DNA from: Pseudomonadota bacterium
GTDB taxonomy: Bacteria > Pseudomonadota > Gammaproteobacteria > Steroidobacterales > Steroidobacteraceae
Direction of reading: 5' to 3'
Assembly (NCBI GenBank): GCA_021805275.1
Contig: JAJZFQ010000295.1
Span: 1-5,287 of the forward strand
DNA length: 5,287 nt
In this document: one piece after another, positions 1 to 5,287 of the stretch
Layout: every line of letters starts with the position of its first letter
Position numbering within the stretch: position 1 is the first letter of the stretch
The notes under the pieces: model-generated
Databases searched by the model: none
What the model saw: the letters and a program-made list of their open reading frames with translations, nothing else
Told to the model about the DNA's origin: nothing
Translations under genes and position numbers: made by a program

Positions 1-1
1 G

Positions 2-697
2 AACGTACTCGTCGTCGACGTCGGCGGGACTCACGTCAAGATCCTCGCCACGGGTCAGACCGAGAAGCGCGAATTCGCCTCCGGCCCGACACTGACGGCC
101 CGGCAGATGGCCGCCAAGGTCAAGCGGTTGGCGCACGGGTGGCGCTACGATGCCGTCTCGATCGGTTACCCCGGGCCGGTGATGCACGGGCGAGTCCTCG
201 CCGAGCCGCACAATCTCGGTTCGGGCTGGGTGGGCTTTGACTTCCGCAGCGCGTTCGGCTGCCCGGTGCGGCTGATGAACGACGCGGCGATGCAGGCGCT
301 CGGCAGCTACCAGGGCGGCAAGATGCTCTTCCTCGGCCTGGGTACGGGCCTCGGCACCGCGCTCATCGTCGATGGCCTCGTCGAGCCGATGGAAATCGGC
401 CACCTTCCGTATCTGAAACACACCTACGAAGATTACGTCAGCGACGGTGCGCTCGAGCGCATGGGCAAGAAGAAGTGGCGCAAGCACGTCACGGATGTCA
501 TCACTCGCCTGAGCCGCGCGTTGGAGCCTGACGACATCGTGATTGGCGGCGGCAACGTCCGGCATCTGAAGGAATTGCCGGCACACTGTCGCGCGGGCGA
601 TAACGCCAATGCGTTCGCCGGCGGATTCAAGCTCTGGGAAAAGCCGCAGTCCTCCGGCGGGGCCCGCGTGGCCCGCACCAAGACGCGCAAGAAGTAA
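2..697 (+). CDS. ppgK: ROK-family glucokinase, polyphosphate-glucokinase type (5' partial)
   Basis: This cytoplasmic sugar kinase probably phosphorylates glucose to glucose-6-phosphate using polyphosphate and/or ATP. The frame is open from base 2, giving 231 visible residues. The true start lies upstream of the window, probably only a few codons away, because the ROK phosphate-binding motif DVGGTHVK is already at visible residues 6-13. The ATG at 107 would delete that motif, so it is internal. Further motifs are YPGPV, then LMND with the presumed catalytic base Asp94, GLGTGLGTA at 112-120, EIGH at 131-134 (sugar-binding Glu/His) and GGGN at 182-185. The cysteine-rich zinc motif of classical ROK proteins (CxCGxxGC) is absent, as I recall for actinobacterial polyphosphate glucokinases, and the overall motif order fits that subgroup. 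The C-terminus ends in a basic tail (RTKTRKK). Pgi follows after 10 bases. The ROK kinase call is firm. The phosphoryl donor cannot be read from sequence, so the gene symbol is tentative. Confidence 0.85.
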   Translation, partial: NVLVVDVGGTHVKILATGQTEKREFASGPTLTARQMAAKVKRLAHGWRYDAVSIGYPGPVMHGRVLAEPHNLGSGWVGFDFRSAFGCPVRLMNDAAMQALGSYQGGKMLFLGLGTGLGTALIVDGLVEPMEIGHLPYLKHTYEDYVSDGALERMGKKKWRKHVTDVITRLSRALEPDDIVIGGGNVRHLKELPAHCRAGDNANAFAGGFKLWEKPQSSGGARVARTKTRKK

Positions 698-702
698 GGA
701 GA
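696..702 (+). promoter_or_regulatory. Ribosome binding site of pgi, overlapping the kinase stop codon
   Basis: AAGGAGA begins on the last two bases of the kinase TAA stop and sits 5 bases before the ATG at 708. It fixes the pgi start there, rather than at an in-frame ATG at 609 deep inside the kinase gene. The overlap suggests translational coupling between the two genes. Confidence 0.8.
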
Positions 703-707
703 CCCGC

Positions 708-2351
708 ATGAGTCCGAACACCGCCGCGCTGGTGACCCGTCCGGCCTGGAGCGCGCTCAGCGAGCATCATCGAGCCGTCGCCGATCGGCATCTGCGTGAG
801 TTGTTCGCCGAGGATCCGCGTCGCGCGGAGCGCTTCAGCGCCGAGGGCGTCGGGTTGTTCCTCGATTACTCGAAGAATCGCATCACCGAGGAGACGGTGC
901 GACTGCTGCTGCAGCTCGCCGCGGAGTGCGGACTGCGCGAGCGCATCGAGGCGATGTTCGGCGGGCAGAAAATCAACGCCACGGAACATCGGGCGGTTCT
1001 GCACGTGGCACTGCGCGCCCCGCGTGGCGCGAGCATCCTGGTCGACGGCAAGAACGTCGTCCCCGAGGTGCACGCAGTTCTGGACAGGATGGCCGCCTTC
1101 GCCGAGCGCGTGCGCAGCGGAGCGTGGCGTGGCCATACCGGTCAACGGATTCGCAACGTCATCAACATCGGTATCGGTGGATCGGATCTCGGTCCGGTCA
1201 TGGCGTACGAAGCGCTGCGGCACTACAGCGAGCGCGCGCTGTGCGTGCGCTTCGTTTCGAACGTGGACGGGGCGGATTTCCTCGAGGCGACCGAAGGGCT
1301 CGATCCGGCCGAGACGCTGTTCATCGTGTCCTCCAAGACCTTCACGACGCTCGAGACCATGACCAACGCGCAGAGCGCGCGCGACTGGCTGGTGCGCGGT
1401 CTCGGCGCCGACGTCAAGGCGGTCGCAAAGCACTTCGTCGCTGTATCGACCAACGCGCAGAAGGTCGGCGAGTTCGGCATCGACACCGACAATATGTTCG
1501 GCTTCTGGGATTGGGTCGGCGGTCGTTACTCGATGGACTCGGCCATCGGCCTCTCGACGATGATCGCCGTCGGTGCGGAGAATTTCCGCGCCATGCTCGC
1601 AGGCTTTCACGCCATGGACGAGCACTTCCGCAGCACACCGTTCGAGCGCAACCTGCCGGTGCTGCTCGGACTGCTCGGGGTCTGGTACACGGACTTCTTC
1701 GGCGCGCAGACCGTGGCCGTGCTGCCGTACGAGCAGTACCTGAAGCGCTTCCCGGCGTACCTGCAGCAGCTGACGATGGAGAGCAACGGCAAGCACGTGA
1801 CGCTCGAGGGCATGCCGGTCGGCGTCGATACCGGACCGGTCTACTGGGGCGAGCCGGGCACCAACGGGCAGCACTCGTTCTACCAGCTGATCCATCAGGG
1901 AACGCGACTGATTCCGTGCGATTTCATCGGCTTCGCGCAGGCGCTGACGCCGCTCGGCCGGCATCACGATATGCTGCTCGCCAATGTGTTCGCGCAAGGC
2001 GAGGCGCTTGCATTCGGCAAGACGCCCGAGCAAGTGCGCGCCGAGGGCACGCCCGAATGGCTGGTACCGCATCGGGTGTTCGAAGGGAACCGTCCGTCGA
2101 ACACGATTCTGGCGGAACGGCTGACGCCGTACACGCTCGGAACGCTGATCGCACTCTACGAGCACGCCGTGTTCACCCAGGGCGCGATCTGGAACATCAA
2201 TTCGTTTGATCAGTGGGGCGTCGAGCTCGGCAAAGCGCTGGCCCAGGCGATCATCCCGGAGCTCGAAGCTGCGGGTGACTCGGCTCTGAACCACGACAGT
2301 TCCACCAACAGCCTCATTCGCCGGTACCGGAGGATGAAGAGCACATCGTGA
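708..2351 (+). CDS. pgi: Glucose-6-phosphate isomerase
   Basis: Pgi interconverts glucose-6-phosphate and fructose-6-phosphate in the cytoplasm and normally acts as a dimer. The product is 547 residues, close to the 549 of E. coli Pgi, so it is full length. Family landmarks are in order: the phosphate-binding [10 protein letters not shown] at 154-163, SSKTFTT at 208-214, signature 1 (DWVGGRYS at 268-275, with Arg273), MESNGK with catalytic Glu358, the NGQHSF segment with ring-opening His389, and signature 2 ([12 protein letters not shown]) ending in Lys509. These correspond to the known Glu/His/Lys/Arg active-site set and all are present. The start at 708 is set by AAGGAGA five bases upstream and by homology beginning about there; the frame is open further upstream but overlaps the kinase. 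The gene lies between the kinase and gnd, at the branch point between glycolysis and the pentose phosphate pathway. Identification is essentially certain. Confidence 0.98.
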   Translation: MSPNTAALVTRPAWSALSEHHRAVADRHLRELFAEDPRRAERFSAEGVGLFLDYSKNRITEETVRLLLQLAAECGLRERIEAMFGGQKINATEHRAVLHVALRAPRGASILVDGKNVVPEVHAVLDRMAAFAERVRSGAWRGHTGQRIRNVINIGIGGSDLGPVMAYEALRHYSERALCVRFVSNVDGADFLEATEGLDPAETLFIVSSKTFTTLETMTNAQSARDWLVRGLGADVKAVAKHFVAVSTNAQKVGEFGIDTDNMFGFWDWVGGRYSMDSAIGLSTMIAVGAENFRAMLAGFHAMDEHFRSTPFERNLPVLLGLLGVWYTDFFGAQTVAVLPYEQYLKRFPAYLQQLTMESNGKHVTLEGMPVGVDTGPVYWGEPGTNGQHSFYQLIHQGTRLIPCDFIGFAQALTPLGRHHDMLLANVFAQGEALAFGKTPEQVRAEGTPEWLVPHRVFEGNRPSNTILAERLTPYTLGTLIALYEHAVFTQGAIWNINSFDQWGVELGKALAQAIIPELEAAGDSALNHDSSTNSLIRRYRRMKSTS

Positions 2352-2355
2352 GTGC

Positions 2356-2379
2356 GGCGGCGCTGAGCGGTCAGCCGCC
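2356..2379 (+). repeat. GC-rich inverted repeat in the pgi-gnd gap
   Basis: GGCGGC at 2356-2361 is the reverse complement of GCCGCC at 2374-2379. A more stable fold pairs 2356-2359 with 2376-2379 and GCTGA at 2362-2366 with TCAGC at 2371-2375, around a GCGG loop and with a two-base bulge. It lies between the pgi stop and the gnd ribosome binding site, and GTAGTTT follows at 2381-2387. It could protect the mRNA end or attenuate weakly between pgi and gnd. The T-run is too short for a confident intrinsic terminator. Confidence 0.4.
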
Positions 2380-2387
2380 CGTAGTTT

Positions 2388-2394
2388 AAGGAGA
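2388..2394 (+). promoter_or_regulatory. Ribosome binding site of gnd
   Basis: AAGGAGA sits 4 bases before the ATG at 2399. It is identical to the site in front of pgi and supports 2399 as the translation start. Confidence 0.8.
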
Positions 2395-2398
2395 TTTC

Positions 2399-3415
2399 AT
2401 GCAACTCGGAATGATCGGCCTCGGACGCATGGGTGCCAACATGGTCAGGCGCCTCCTGAAGGGTGGCCACGACTGTGTGGTGTACGACCGGTCGGCGGAT
2501 GCCGTCGCCGGCCTGGTCAAGGAGAAGGCCACTGGCGCCGCCTCGCTCGCCGAGTTCGTCAAGAAGCTGAAGACGCCACGCGCCGTGTGGCTGATGGTGC
2601 CGGCGGCGGTCGTGGATGACACCCTGGCGGAGCTGATCCCGCTGCTCGCCACAGGGGATATCGTCATCGACGGCGGCAACTCCTACTACATCGATGACAT
2701 CCGCCGCTCTCAGGCGCTCGCCGAGAAGGGCATTCGCTACCTCGACGTGGGCACGAGCGGCGGCGTCTGGGGTCTGGAGCGCGGATACTGCATGATGATC
2801 GGCGGCGACCGCGCCGCGGTGAAGTCGCTCGATCCGATCTTCGCCGAGCTTGCGCCCGGGATCGGCACGATCGCGCGTACGCCCGGTCGAGAGGCAGCCG
2901 ACGGTACCGCCGAGCTGGGGTACCTGCACTGCGGACCGAGCGGCGCCGGCCATTTCGTCAAGATGGTCCACAACGGAATCGAATACGGCCTGATGGCCGC
3001 GTATGCCGAGGGTCTCGGCATCCTGCGGGCGGCGAACGTCGGCAAGCGCGCCAGCGAGGTCGACGCGGAGACCACTCCGCTGCGCGATCCGCAGCACTAC
3101 CAGTACGACCTGAACCTGCCGGACATCACCGAAGTCTGGCGTCGTGGCAGCGTGATCGCCTCCTGGCTGCTCGATCTGACCGCTGCGGCGTTGCAGCAGG
3201 ATCCGCCGTTGGCGAAATTCGCCGGGCGGGTGTCGGACTCCGGTGAAGGCCGCTGGACGATCAAGGCGGCGATCGACGAGGGACAGCCGGCGCCGGTGCT
3301 CACCACCGCGCTGTACGAGCGCTTCAGCTCCCGGGGTGAGGCGGACTTCCAGGCCAAGGTACTCTCCGCGATGCGCTATGGGTTCGGTGGACACCTCGAG
3401 AAACCCTCGAAGTGA
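2399..3415 (+). CDS. gnd: 6-phosphogluconate dehydrogenase (decarboxylating), short form
   Basis: This enzyme oxidatively decarboxylates 6-phosphogluconate to ribulose-5-phosphate, the last oxidative step of the pentose phosphate pathway. At 338 residues it belongs to the short form (roughly 300-340) rather than the ~470-residue E. coli type. The N-terminal Rossmann motif is GLGRMG at 7-12, and the second strand ends in YDRS with Asp30. Substrate and catalytic motifs follow: DGGNS at 91-95, GTSGG at 118-122, and [16 protein letters not shown] at 182-197. The last carries the expected catalytic Lys188 and Glu195 and substrate-contact His191/Asn192. The C-terminal domain contains SDSGEGRWT at 279-287 and ends with FGGH at 329-332, typical of the short family. 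An acidic residue at position 30, where NADP enzymes usually have Asn-Arg-Thr, suggests a preference for NAD+; that is inference. The gene sits 47 bases after pgi and 22 before zwf. Confidence 0.96.
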   Translation: MQLGMIGLGRMGANMVRRLLKGGHDCVVYDRSADAVAGLVKEKATGAASLAEFVKKLKTPRAVWLMVPAAVVDDTLAELIPLLATGDIVIDGGNSYYIDDIRRSQALAEKGIRYLDVGTSGGVWGLERGYCMMIGGDRAAVKSLDPIFAELAPGIGTIARTPGREAADGTAELGYLHCGPSGAGHFVKMVHNGIEYGLMAAYAEGLGILRAANVGKRASEVDAETTPLRDPQHYQYDLNLPDITEVWRRGSVIASWLLDLTAAALQQDPPLAKFAGRVSDSGEGRWTIKAAIDEGQPAPVLTTALYERFSSRGEADFQAKVLSAMRYGFGGHLEKPSK

Positions 3416-3426
3416 GTCAGGATGGC

Positions 3427-3432
3427 GGGAGA
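3427..3432 (+). promoter_or_regulatory. Ribosome binding site of zwf
   Basis: GGGAGA lies 5 bases before the ATG at 3438. It selects this start over an in-frame ATG at 3243 that would overlap gnd by more than 170 bases and add 65 arginine-rich residues with no family resemblance. Confidence 0.7.
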
Positions 3433-3437
3433 TTCCT

Positions 3438-4817
3438 ATGAACGAAATCCACAACGACGCGTTGGTATTCTTCGGGGCGACCGGAGATCTGGCGTACAAG
3501 AAGGTCTTCCCGGCTCTGCAGGCCATGGTGAAGCGCGGCACGCTCAATGTGCCGGTCATCGGCGTGGCCAAGGCGGGCTGGGGGATCGAGCAGTTGCGGG
3601 CCCGGGCCCGGGACAGCCTCGAGAAACACGGTGGCGGAGTCGATGAGGCGGCCTTTGCCAAGCTGACGCAGCTGCTGGCCTATGTGGATGGGGACTACTC
3701 CGATGGCGCGACCTTCAGCGCACTGCGCAAGCTCCTCGGCAATGCGCACCGGCCGGCACATTACCTCGCCATACCTCCTTCGCTGTTCGGCAAGGTCGTC
3801 GAGCAGCTCGCCCAGGCCGGCTGTACCGAGGCTGGTGCGCGCGTCGTGGTCGAGAAGCCGTTTGGGCGCGATTTGCAATCGGCCCGTGAGCTGAACGCCA
3901 TCCTGCTCGGCTCGTTCGATGAGGATCACATCTTCCGCATCGATCACTATCTGGGCAAGCGGCCGGTGCACAACATGGTGTTCTTCCGGTTCACCAACGC
4001 GCTGCTGGAGGCGTTCTGGAACCGTGATTACATCAAGAGCGTGCAGATCACGATGGCCGAGAACTTCGGCATCCAGGGCCGCGGCGCGTTCTACGACCCG
4101 GTCGGTGCCGTGCGCGACGTGGTGCAGAACCACCTGTTCCAGGTGCTGGCCAACGTCGCCATGGAACCCCCGGCCCGCACCGACAGCGAGTCGATCCGCG
4201 ACGAGAAGGTGAAGGTTCTCAAAGCGATTCCGGAGCTGACGACCTCAGGCTTGGTACGCGGCCAGTTCCGCGGCTATCTGAACGAGCCCGGTGTCGCGGC
4301 CGGATCGAAGACCGAGACCTACGCGGCGCTGCGACTGGCGGTCGACAACTGGCGGTGGCAGGGCGTGCCGTTTTACATCCGCGCCGGCAAGTCGCTGCCC
4401 GTCACGTGCACCGAGGTGGTGGCTCATCTGCGCCGACCGCCGGCCGTATACCCGGGCTGCACGCCGCAACACGACTATTTCCGCTTCCGCATCAGCCCGC
4501 AGACGGAAATGGCCATCGGCCTGAACGTGATGGACGAAGCCGAACTCGGCATTGGCCAGACCAACGAGCTGCTCGCCAGCCGTCACGAGGGCGCCAACGA
4601 AATGGACGCCTATGAACGGGTGCTCACCGATGCGATGGCCGGGGAGCGCACCCTGTTCGCTCGTGAGGACTACGTGGAGGAGGCCTGGCGCATCGTCGAT
4701 CCGGTGCTGAAGGCCGACACGCCGGTCTATCCGTACGAGCCCGGAACCTGGGGCCCGCCGGAGGCGGACCGCGTCGCGCCGCCGGAAGGATGGTACAACC
4801 CGGACCTGTCCGAGTAG
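3438..4817 (+). CDS. zwf: Glucose-6-phosphate dehydrogenase
   Basis: Zwf oxidises glucose-6-phosphate to 6-phosphogluconolactone with reduction of NADP+ (or NAD+), the committed step into the oxidative pentose phosphate or Entner-Doudoroff route. The product is 459 residues, somewhat shorter than the 491 of E. coli Zwf, but has both domains. The nucleotide-binding motif GATGDLA is at 13-19. Lys45, in GVAKAGW, falls where NADP-binding enzymes have an Arg that contacts the 2'-phosphate. EKPFG at 139-143 includes Lys140. The substrate motif RIDHYLGK has Asp169 to Lys174, and NHLFQVLA carries the presumed catalytic His232. The residue after DHYLGK is Arg175, where Glu, Gln or Lys is usual. The C-terminal half is typical ([23 protein letters not shown]). 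The 22-base gap after gnd supports co-transcription. Function is certain; cofactor preference is not. Confidence 0.97.
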   Translation: MNEIHNDALVFFGATGDLAYKKVFPALQAMVKRGTLNVPVIGVAKAGWGIEQLRARARDSLEKHGGGVDEAAFAKLTQLLAYVDGDYSDGATFSALRKLLGNAHRPAHYLAIPPSLFGKVVEQLAQAGCTEAGARVVVEKPFGRDLQSARELNAILLGSFDEDHIFRIDHYLGKRPVHNMVFFRFTNALLEAFWNRDYIKSVQITMAENFGIQGRGAFYDPVGAVRDVVQNHLFQVLANVAMEPPARTDSESIRDEKVKVLKAIPELTTSGLVRGQFRGYLNEPGVAAGSKTETYAALRLAVDNWRWQGVPFYIRAGKSLPVTCTEVVAHLRRPPAVYPGCTPQHDYFRFRISPQTEMAIGLNVMDEAELGIGQTNELLASRHEGANEMDAYERVLTDAMAGERTLFAREDYVEEAWRIVDPVLKADTPVYPYEPGTWGPPEADRVAPPEGWYNPDLSE

Positions 4818-4835
4818 GCGCATACCACGCGCTGT

Positions 4836-4875
4836 AGACGGCCGAAGCGCTCGCTTCCTACACTCGCGGCCGTCT
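4836..4875 (+). repeat. Inverted repeat downstream of zwf, possible transcript-end hairpin
   Basis: AGACGGCCG at 4836-4844 and CGGCCGTCT at 4867-4875 are perfect 9-bp arms around a 22-base loop. The loop region can form a smaller competing hairpin, GAAGC at 4844-4848 with GCTTC at 4853-4857. A further pair, TGTAG at 4833-4837 and CTACA at 4858-4862, is an alternative. The structure starts 18 bases after the zwf stop, where the operon should end. Neither strand has a following T-run, so it is not a classic intrinsic terminator. It could instead stabilise the mRNA 3' end or be a copy of a REP-like palindromic element. Confidence 0.5.
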
Positions 4876-4886
4876 CGGAATGCCCA

Positions 4887-4905
4887 TCCGGTTGAAATGA
4901 CCGGA
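4887..4905. repeat. Short inverted repeat TCCGGT-N7-ACCGGA, possible operator
   Basis: TCCGGT at 4887-4892 is the exact reverse complement of ACCGGA at 4900-4905, with seven bases between. The right arm overlaps the candidate -35 element of the sigma gene promoter. That position would suit a dimeric regulator, but a repeat this short can arise by chance in GC-rich DNA. Confidence 0.3.
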
Positions 4906-4929
4906 ACTCCCTTGCACCCCCAAAACTGA
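4903..4929 (+). promoter_or_regulatory. Candidate ECF-type promoter of the sigma factor gene
   Basis: GGAACTC at 4903-4909, fifteen bases, then ACTGA at 4925-4929 resembles the RpoE-class arrangement GGAACTT-N15-TCTGA, with one mismatch in each element as I recall the consensus. It would start transcription a few bases after 4930, leaving a short leader before the GTG at 4962. ECF sigma genes often drive their own promoter, which fits. A housekeeping alternative (TTGCAC at 4912-4917 and CATGCT at 4935-4940) matches only three bases in each box. Confidence 0.35.
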
Positions 4930-4961
4930 CGGCGCATGCTCGTCCGCGGGGGGGCAAGTGA

Positions 4962-5287
4962 GTGGCCGGAGCTGTCAGTCGGTATCTTCTCGAGGCCCTG
5001 GAATGCGAGGGGCTCCTGCGGGCGTTCCTGTTCCGATACGCGCACAACGTGGCGGACGTCGATGAACTCCTGCAGGAAACCTACGCGCGCCTGTTGAGCG
5101 CGCAGGGCGAATCCAGTGCCGAGATCCGCTCCGTTCGCGCATTTGCGCTGACGGTGGCACGCAACGTCGCGCTCGACTGGCTGCGGCATCGGGACGTCGT
5201 GCCGATCAATCTGGTTGCCGATATCGCCGCGCTCGATGTGCTCGACGAATCGGCGCAGGTGGAGGAAATCGTCAATGCCCACCAGGA
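4962..5287 (+). CDS. ECF (FecI-like) RNA polymerase sigma factor, 3' partial
   Basis: The frame is open from GTG at 4962 to the window end, giving 108 residues of an expected 160-180. The visible part is sigma region 2. LRAFLFRYAHNVADVDELLQ and ETYARLL at about 19-45 match regions 2.1-2.2 (core polymerase binding). SVRAFALTVARNVALDWLRH at 57-76 matches regions 2.3-2.4 (DNA melting and -10 recognition), with the characteristic ARN. The stretch PINLVADIAALDVLDE resembles the linker of FecI-like factors, and region 4 would follow outside the window. An in-frame TGA at 4959-4961 directly precedes the GTG and no in-frame ATG follows, so GTG is the best start. The only ribosome-binding candidate is a run of seven G at 4948-4954. 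FecI-type genes are commonly followed by a FecR anti-sigma gene and a TonB-dependent receptor, but nothing here can confirm that. It is probably a separate unit from the metabolic operon. Confidence 0.88.
   Translation, partial: MAGAVSRYLLEALECEGLLRAFLFRYAHNVADVDELLQETYARLLSAQGESSAEIRSVRAFALTVARNVALDWLRHRDVVPINLVADIAALDVLDESAQVEEIVNAHQ

Noticed and set aside
107..697. Starting the kinase at the ATG at 107
   Set aside because: The same frame is open back to base 2 and encodes the essential phosphate-binding motif DVGGTHVK upstream of that ATG, so the gene is simply truncated by the window edge.
926..2209. A 427-codon + strand frame inside pgi
   Set aside because: It is an out-of-frame reading of pgi that is extremely rich in Arg and Ala, as expected for a shifted GC-rich frame.
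627..2294. A 555-codon open frame on the - strand opposite pgi
   Set aside because: It is a shadow of the GC-rich codon use of pgi. Its translation is Arg/His/Val-rich with no recognisable domain, and pgi covers it with all catalytic motifs intact.
3598..3612. GGGCCCGGGCCCGGG, a perfect palindromic GC repeat inside zwf
   Set aside because: It encodes an Arg-Ala-Arg-Ala-Arg stretch in a helix of Zwf and is readily explained by GC-rich codon choice; nothing else marks it as a site.
2210..3661. A 483-codon open frame on the - strand across the end of pgi, gnd and the start of zwf
   Set aside because: It runs antisense through three well-identified genes, has low-complexity composition and no family resemblance.
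4912..4940. A sigma-70 promoter (TTGCAC and CATGCT, 17-base spacer) for the sigma factor gene
   Set aside because: Only three of six bases match in each box, weaker than the overlapping ECF-type candidate.
4245..5282. A 345-codon - strand frame spanning the end of zwf, the intergenic gap and the sigma gene
   Set aside because: It is antisense to two genes with clear motifs and has no recognisable domain; the sigma factor reading on the + strand explains the right-hand part.

Overview
The window is a GC-rich, tightly packed stretch of bacterial chromosome. It holds four co-directional glucose-6-phosphate metabolism genes, all on the + strand, followed by the start of an ECF sigma factor gene. 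Strong GC bias in third codon positions, clear AAGGAGA-type ribosome binding sites and a FecI-like sigma factor suggest a high-GC member of the Pseudomonadota. A gammaproteobacterium from the Xanthomonadales/Nevskiales side is possible. This placement is inference; no marker gene is present.

Layout: (1) 2-697, a ROK-family glucokinase of the polyphosphate-glucokinase type, cut at its 5' end by the window edge. (2) 708-2351, pgi, glucose-6-phosphate isomerase. (3) 2399-3415, a short-form 6-phosphogluconate dehydrogenase. (4) 3438-4817, zwf, glucose-6-phosphate dehydrogenase. The gaps are 10, 47 and 22 bases, so the four genes are probably one operon. (5) 4818-4961, a 144-base non-coding gap with a 9-bp-arm inverted repeat, a smaller inverted repeat and an ECF-type promoter-like sequence. 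(6) 4962-5287, the first 108 codons of an ECF sigma factor, cut by the window end.

Together the enzymes take free glucose to glucose-6-phosphate (kinase). They then partition it between glycolysis/gluconeogenesis (Pgi) and the oxidative pentose phosphate route (Zwf, then Gnd), giving reduced nicotinamide cofactor and ribulose-5-phosphate. The intermediate enzyme 6-phosphogluconolactonase is not in the window. The sigma factor looks like a separate transcription unit.

The region is mostly ordinary central metabolism and I see no evidence of a wholly new system. The points worth a second look are the cofactor-determining residues of Gnd (Asp30) and Zwf (Lys45), a non-standard residue after the DHYLGK motif of Zwf, the absence of a lactonase gene, and a possible self-recognised promoter with an overlapping inverted repeat in front of the sigma gene.
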